NCBI RefSeq assembly: GCF_910594985.1
Contig: NZ_CAJVCE010000021.1
Location: forward strand, 1-64,000
DNA length: 64,000 nucleotides
Source of the DNA: Paenibacillus allorhizosphaerae
GTDB taxonomy: Bacteria; Bacillota; Bacilli; Paenibacillales; NBRC-103111
Direction: 5' to 3'
In this document: positions 62,083 through 64,000 of the stretch, piece after piece
How the letters are laid out: each line of letters starts with the position of its first letter
Numbering within the stretch: the first letter of the stretch is position 1
Program-made: the position numbers and the translations under genes
The notes under the pieces: model-generated
Databases searched by the model: none
Told to the model about the DNA's origin: nothing
What the model saw: the letters and a program-made list of their open reading frames with translations, nothing else

Positions 62083-62646
62083 ATGAACATTACATTGATC
62101 GCTGGAAGCAACCGCCAAGGAGCGGCGAGTACGCACCTTCTTCGATATATCGAGACTCTTCTGCAAACCCGACATCTCTCGGTCACGTTCGTTGACTTAC
62201 GGGAACTTCCTTTACCGCTCTTTTCACCGGATAACCAGGAGTATCCCCCTAACGCGCAGCGTTTGTTAGAAGCGGCAGCAGCCGCGGACGGTTTGATCTT
62301 TGCAACTCCGGAGTACCATGGTTCCGTTTCGGGTGTGCTGAAAAACGCCATGGATTACATGAATGCAAGTCAGGTGGCGGGGAAGCCGGTGCTTTCCGTA
62401 AGCTCCGCGGGCGGTCCGATGGGGATAAGCTCGCTGCTCCAGCTGCAAAGCATTGTGCGCAATTTGCATGGGGTGAATAGCCCCGAGTGGATTTCCATCG
62501 GAATGGGATCCAACAGTTTCGACTCGGAAGGTCGTCCAGCGGATGAAGGGATGCGCGGGAGAGTCGAAAGTGCAGTCGAGAAGTTCCTCGATTTGACCCG
62601 AATGCTTACGACGGCCAAGGATACCGCGGCGGCATCTATGGCCTAA
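62083..62646 (+). CDS. NADPH-dependent FMN reductase-like protein
   Basis: 187 aa. A flavodoxin-like fold with the FMN phosphate loop TLIAGSNRQGAASTHLLR, LPLFSPDNQE, FATPEYHGSVSGVLKNAMDY and SSAGGPMGISS places it in the NADPH-dependent FMN/quinone/azo reductase family. It should reduce FMN, quinones or chromate at NADPH's expense. The ATG at 62083 has AAAGGTG 9 nt upstream. It is the first of three co-directional genes probably controlled by the ArsR-SRPBCC protein. Confidence 0.87.
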   Translation: MNITLIAGSNRQGAASTHLLRYIETLLQTRHLSVTFVDLRELPLPLFSPDNQEYPPNAQRLLEAAAAADGLIFATPEYHGSVSGVLKNAMDYMNASQVAGKPVLSVSSAGGPMGISSLLQLQSIVRNLHGVNSPEWISIGMGSNSFDSEGRPADEGMRGRVESAVEKFLDLTRMLTTAKDTAAASMA

Positions 62647-62671
62647 TTACCGACAAAGGAGAGGTTTTGCC

Positions 62672-63019
62672 ATGAAATCGATCGAACAGAACAATAAAGC
62701 AACGGTAGCTGCGTTTATCGAGGACGCTTGGAATCGAAATGAATTGGACCGAACAGATCAGTTTTTTGCCGAAAAAATGAGAGAAGCGTTCACGGATCGG
62801 CACTACGTCATAGACGAAATGCTGGCCCAAGGCGAGAAAGTCGTAGCCAGAATCTTGATCACGGGTACGCATAAAGGTACGTTTGCGGAAATCGCGCCTA
62901 CAGTCAAAACCGTCAAGATCGCCCATTTCCGTGAGTTCCGCGTCGTCGACGGCCGCATTGTCGAGCATCGCGGATGGTTCGATACCGGCACGCTGCTGCC
63001 CCAGCTCCAAGACCGCTAA
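62672..63019 (+). CDS. SnoaL/NTF2-like protein, shortened copy
   Basis: 115 aa. Cone-shaped NTF2-like fold related to SnoaL polyketide cyclases (IEQNNKATVAAFIEDAWNRNE, GEKVVARILITGTHKGTF, VVDGRIVEHRGWFDTG). Compared with its neighbour at 63053 it lacks about 18 residues after DQFFAE, where the partner has an extra beta/alpha stretch. It may be a divergent but folded paralogue or a partly decayed copy. GGAGAGG lies 8 nt before the ATG. Confidence 0.75.
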   Translation: MKSIEQNNKATVAAFIEDAWNRNELDRTDQFFAEKMREAFTDRHYVIDEMLAQGEKVVARILITGTHKGTFAEIAPTVKTVKIAHFREFRVVDGRIVEHRGWFDTGTLLPQLQDR

Positions 63020-63052
63020 TCATCAAACAAAATTCAAACGAAGGAGATATAT

Positions 63053-63457
63053 ATGATGACAACGCTGGAACAAAAAAATATGGAAACCGTCAACGCGTTT
63101 ATCGAAGCTTTTTGGAATCAAAGCGATATGGATTGTACCGATCGTTTTTTATCGTCCGACTATCAGGAGCTCAGCTATGGCTCGAAAGAAGGGCTGAAAC
63201 AATTTGCCGGCAAAATCCTGGAAGCTTTCCCCGACAAACGTTACTCCGTTGAAGAGATCATAGCCGAAGGCGAGAAAGTCATTGTAAGAATGACGGTGAA
63301 AGGCACGCATACCGGCATGTTTTTTGGCAGCGCGCCCACGGGGCATTCCATGGATGTCACACTGTACCGTCAATATCGCATAGTGGACGGCAAAATTGCC
63401 GAACATCGCGGTTGGATCGATATGACGACCATGTGGCGTCAAATCCGAGGCAATTAA
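63053..63457 (+). CDS. SnoaL/NTF2-like (polyketide cyclase-type) protein
   Basis: 134 aa, full length for the family. ETVNAFIEAFWNQSDMD, SKEGLKQFAGKILEAFPDKR, GEKVIVRMTVKGTHTGMFFG and RIVDGKIAEHRGW are conserved. Such proteins bind or convert small hydrophobic ligands. It is the second of a tandem pair that arose by duplication (about 40% alike by eye) and is co-directional with the FMN reductase. GGAGATAT precedes the ATG. Confidence 0.8.
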   Translation: MMTTLEQKNMETVNAFIEAFWNQSDMDCTDRFLSSDYQELSYGSKEGLKQFAGKILEAFPDKRYSVEEIIAEGEKVIVRMTVKGTHTGMFFGSAPTGHSMDVTLYRQYRIVDGKIAEHRGWIDMTTMWRQIRGN

Positions 63458-63562
63458 CGAGAGAACCTCAAGTACGGACCCGGGCGATCCCCCGACAAAT
63501 TCGGCGTTACTTTTAAAATTTATACCGTAGCCGAGCAATAGACCATTCTTTCCCACAATAAG

Positions 63563-63597
63563 GGCCGGGAATCTCTTGAGAGAAAATATTCCCGGCC
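63563..63597 (+). terminator. terminator-like hairpin after the SnoaL genes
   Basis: GGCCGGGAAT pairs with ATTCCCGGCC; the 15-nt loop holds a second small stem (CTCT/AGAG). TTCTTCCTC follows. No gene is seen between 63458 and 63717. Confidence 0.65.
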
Positions 63598-63717
63598 TTC
63601 TTCCTCGCTCTTCGTGCATCATCTTCACTGTCTAAAACCAGCGCCGCACCGCTTCTGAGCGCGGTGCCGGAGCCAGCCGAATTGTTTCACTTTTCCGTAA
63701 GTCCCGAGCTCCTTCTC

Positions 63718-64000
63718 TCAAGCTTTCTTTCCAAAAGCGCCGATCCAAGCGTGGAAAAGTCCCATCAACAAAACACCTATAGCGATGGAAGCGAGTGCCG
63801 GCACAAGATTGGCCCCGATGTGCGCCCCGTATCCGAGAAACCCGCTAAGGACAAACATCGACCACCCCGAAACCAAATTAATCACCGGCGATGGCCCGAA
63901 AGGGGTCGGGAAAGGCTCCTTCGTGATGCCTTTTACGAAGTGCGGAATCGCATTGGCGCCGGAAACCCCTGCCAAAAAACTGAGCAGTACGGATTGAATC
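63718..64000 (-). CDS. membrane protein, partial (runs past the right edge)
   Basis: The last 94 codons of a gene whose start lies beyond position 64000, with uninterrupted frame to the edge. Two to three hydrophobic helices (INLVSGWSMFVLSGFLGYG, LVPALASIAIGVLLMGLF) and the motif SGANAIPHFVKGITKEPFPT, which I have seen in small actinobacterial and bacillar membrane proteins of unknown function. No further annotation is possible. Confidence 0.7.
   Translation of the reverse strand, partial: IQSVLLSFLAGVSGANAIPHFVKGITKEPFPTPFGPSPVINLVSGWSMFVLSGFLGYGAHIGANLVPALASIAIGVLLMGLFHAWIGAFGKKA

Noticed and set aside
1..64000. CRISPR arrays, insertion sequences, prophage or integrase genes
   Set aside because: No regularly spaced direct repeats, transposase, integrase or phage structural motifs were seen on either strand.

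Overview
The window looks like a chromosomal segment from a Gram-positive, endospore-forming soil bacterium of the Paenibacillaceae (Paenibacillus or a close relative). The evidence is a moderately high GC content by eye, strong AGGAGG-type ribosome binding sites with many TTG/GTG starts, S-layer-homology (SLH) domains, secreted copper-amine-oxidase-N-like proteins, a YesM-type sensor kinase, a DUF3231 protein, a CcdC-like protein and several polysaccharide-degrading enzymes. I see no rRNA, tRNA, CRISPR array, phage or insertion sequence. The last gene runs off the right edge.

Layout. 0-2.6 kb: MmyB-like XRE regulator divergent from an MFS drug transporter. 2.9-3.6 kb: orphan NarL-type response regulator. 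3.8-7.5 kb: large secreted GH44 enzyme. 7.6-12.2 kb: minus-strand signalling operon of a YesM-like kinase, a receiver-histidine kinase fusion with no DNA-binding domain, and a solute-binding lipoprotein. 12.4-17.6 kb: degenerate serine hydrolase, TetR plus FAD oxidoreductase, frameshifted SDR gene, MarR. 17.7-22.0 kb: MarR-led efflux operon with two adaptors and one MFS pump. 22.1-25.9 kb: GH43 enzyme, methyltransferase, secreted exonuclease/phosphatase-fold protein. 25.9-30.1 kb: secreted protein, MarR, TetR with a perfect operator pair, VC0807-like membrane protein plus GNAT, fatty-acid desaturase. 30.4-37.5 kb: MORN-repeat secreted protein, alkyltransferase-like protein, LeuB-like enzyme, CcdC-like protein, PadR divergent from an alpha/beta hydrolase, DUF3231. 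37.8-46.6 kb: SLH-anchored tandem beta-lactamase-fold protein, catalase, CstA transporter with a LytS/LytT-type two-component pair. 46.8-54.9 kb: AraC - ABC transporter - glycerol kinase - GH31 cluster. 55.3-64 kb: TetR-controlled NAD(P)-binding protein, methyltransferase, VOC protein, nucleotidyltransferase, SIR2-like protein, ArsR-SRPBCC fusion divergent from an FMN reductase and two SnoaL-like genes, and a partial membrane protein.

The recurring plan is a small regulator next to one or a few detoxification or transport genes, and several of these pairs have recognisable palindromic operators over a promoter. The loci I find most worth following are: (1) the kinase/receiver-kinase operon lacking an output domain; (2) the GH31-glycerol kinase-ABC cluster, which fits uptake and cleavage of an alpha-glycosylglycerol, with an intrinsic terminator just ahead of glpK; (3) the SLH-anchored duplicated beta-lactamase-fold protein; (4) the SIR2-like protein beside a nucleotidyltransferase; and (5) the ArsR-SRPBCC fusion whose palindrome fills the spacer of the divergent promoter. 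All family assignments come from reading motifs by eye, without database searches.
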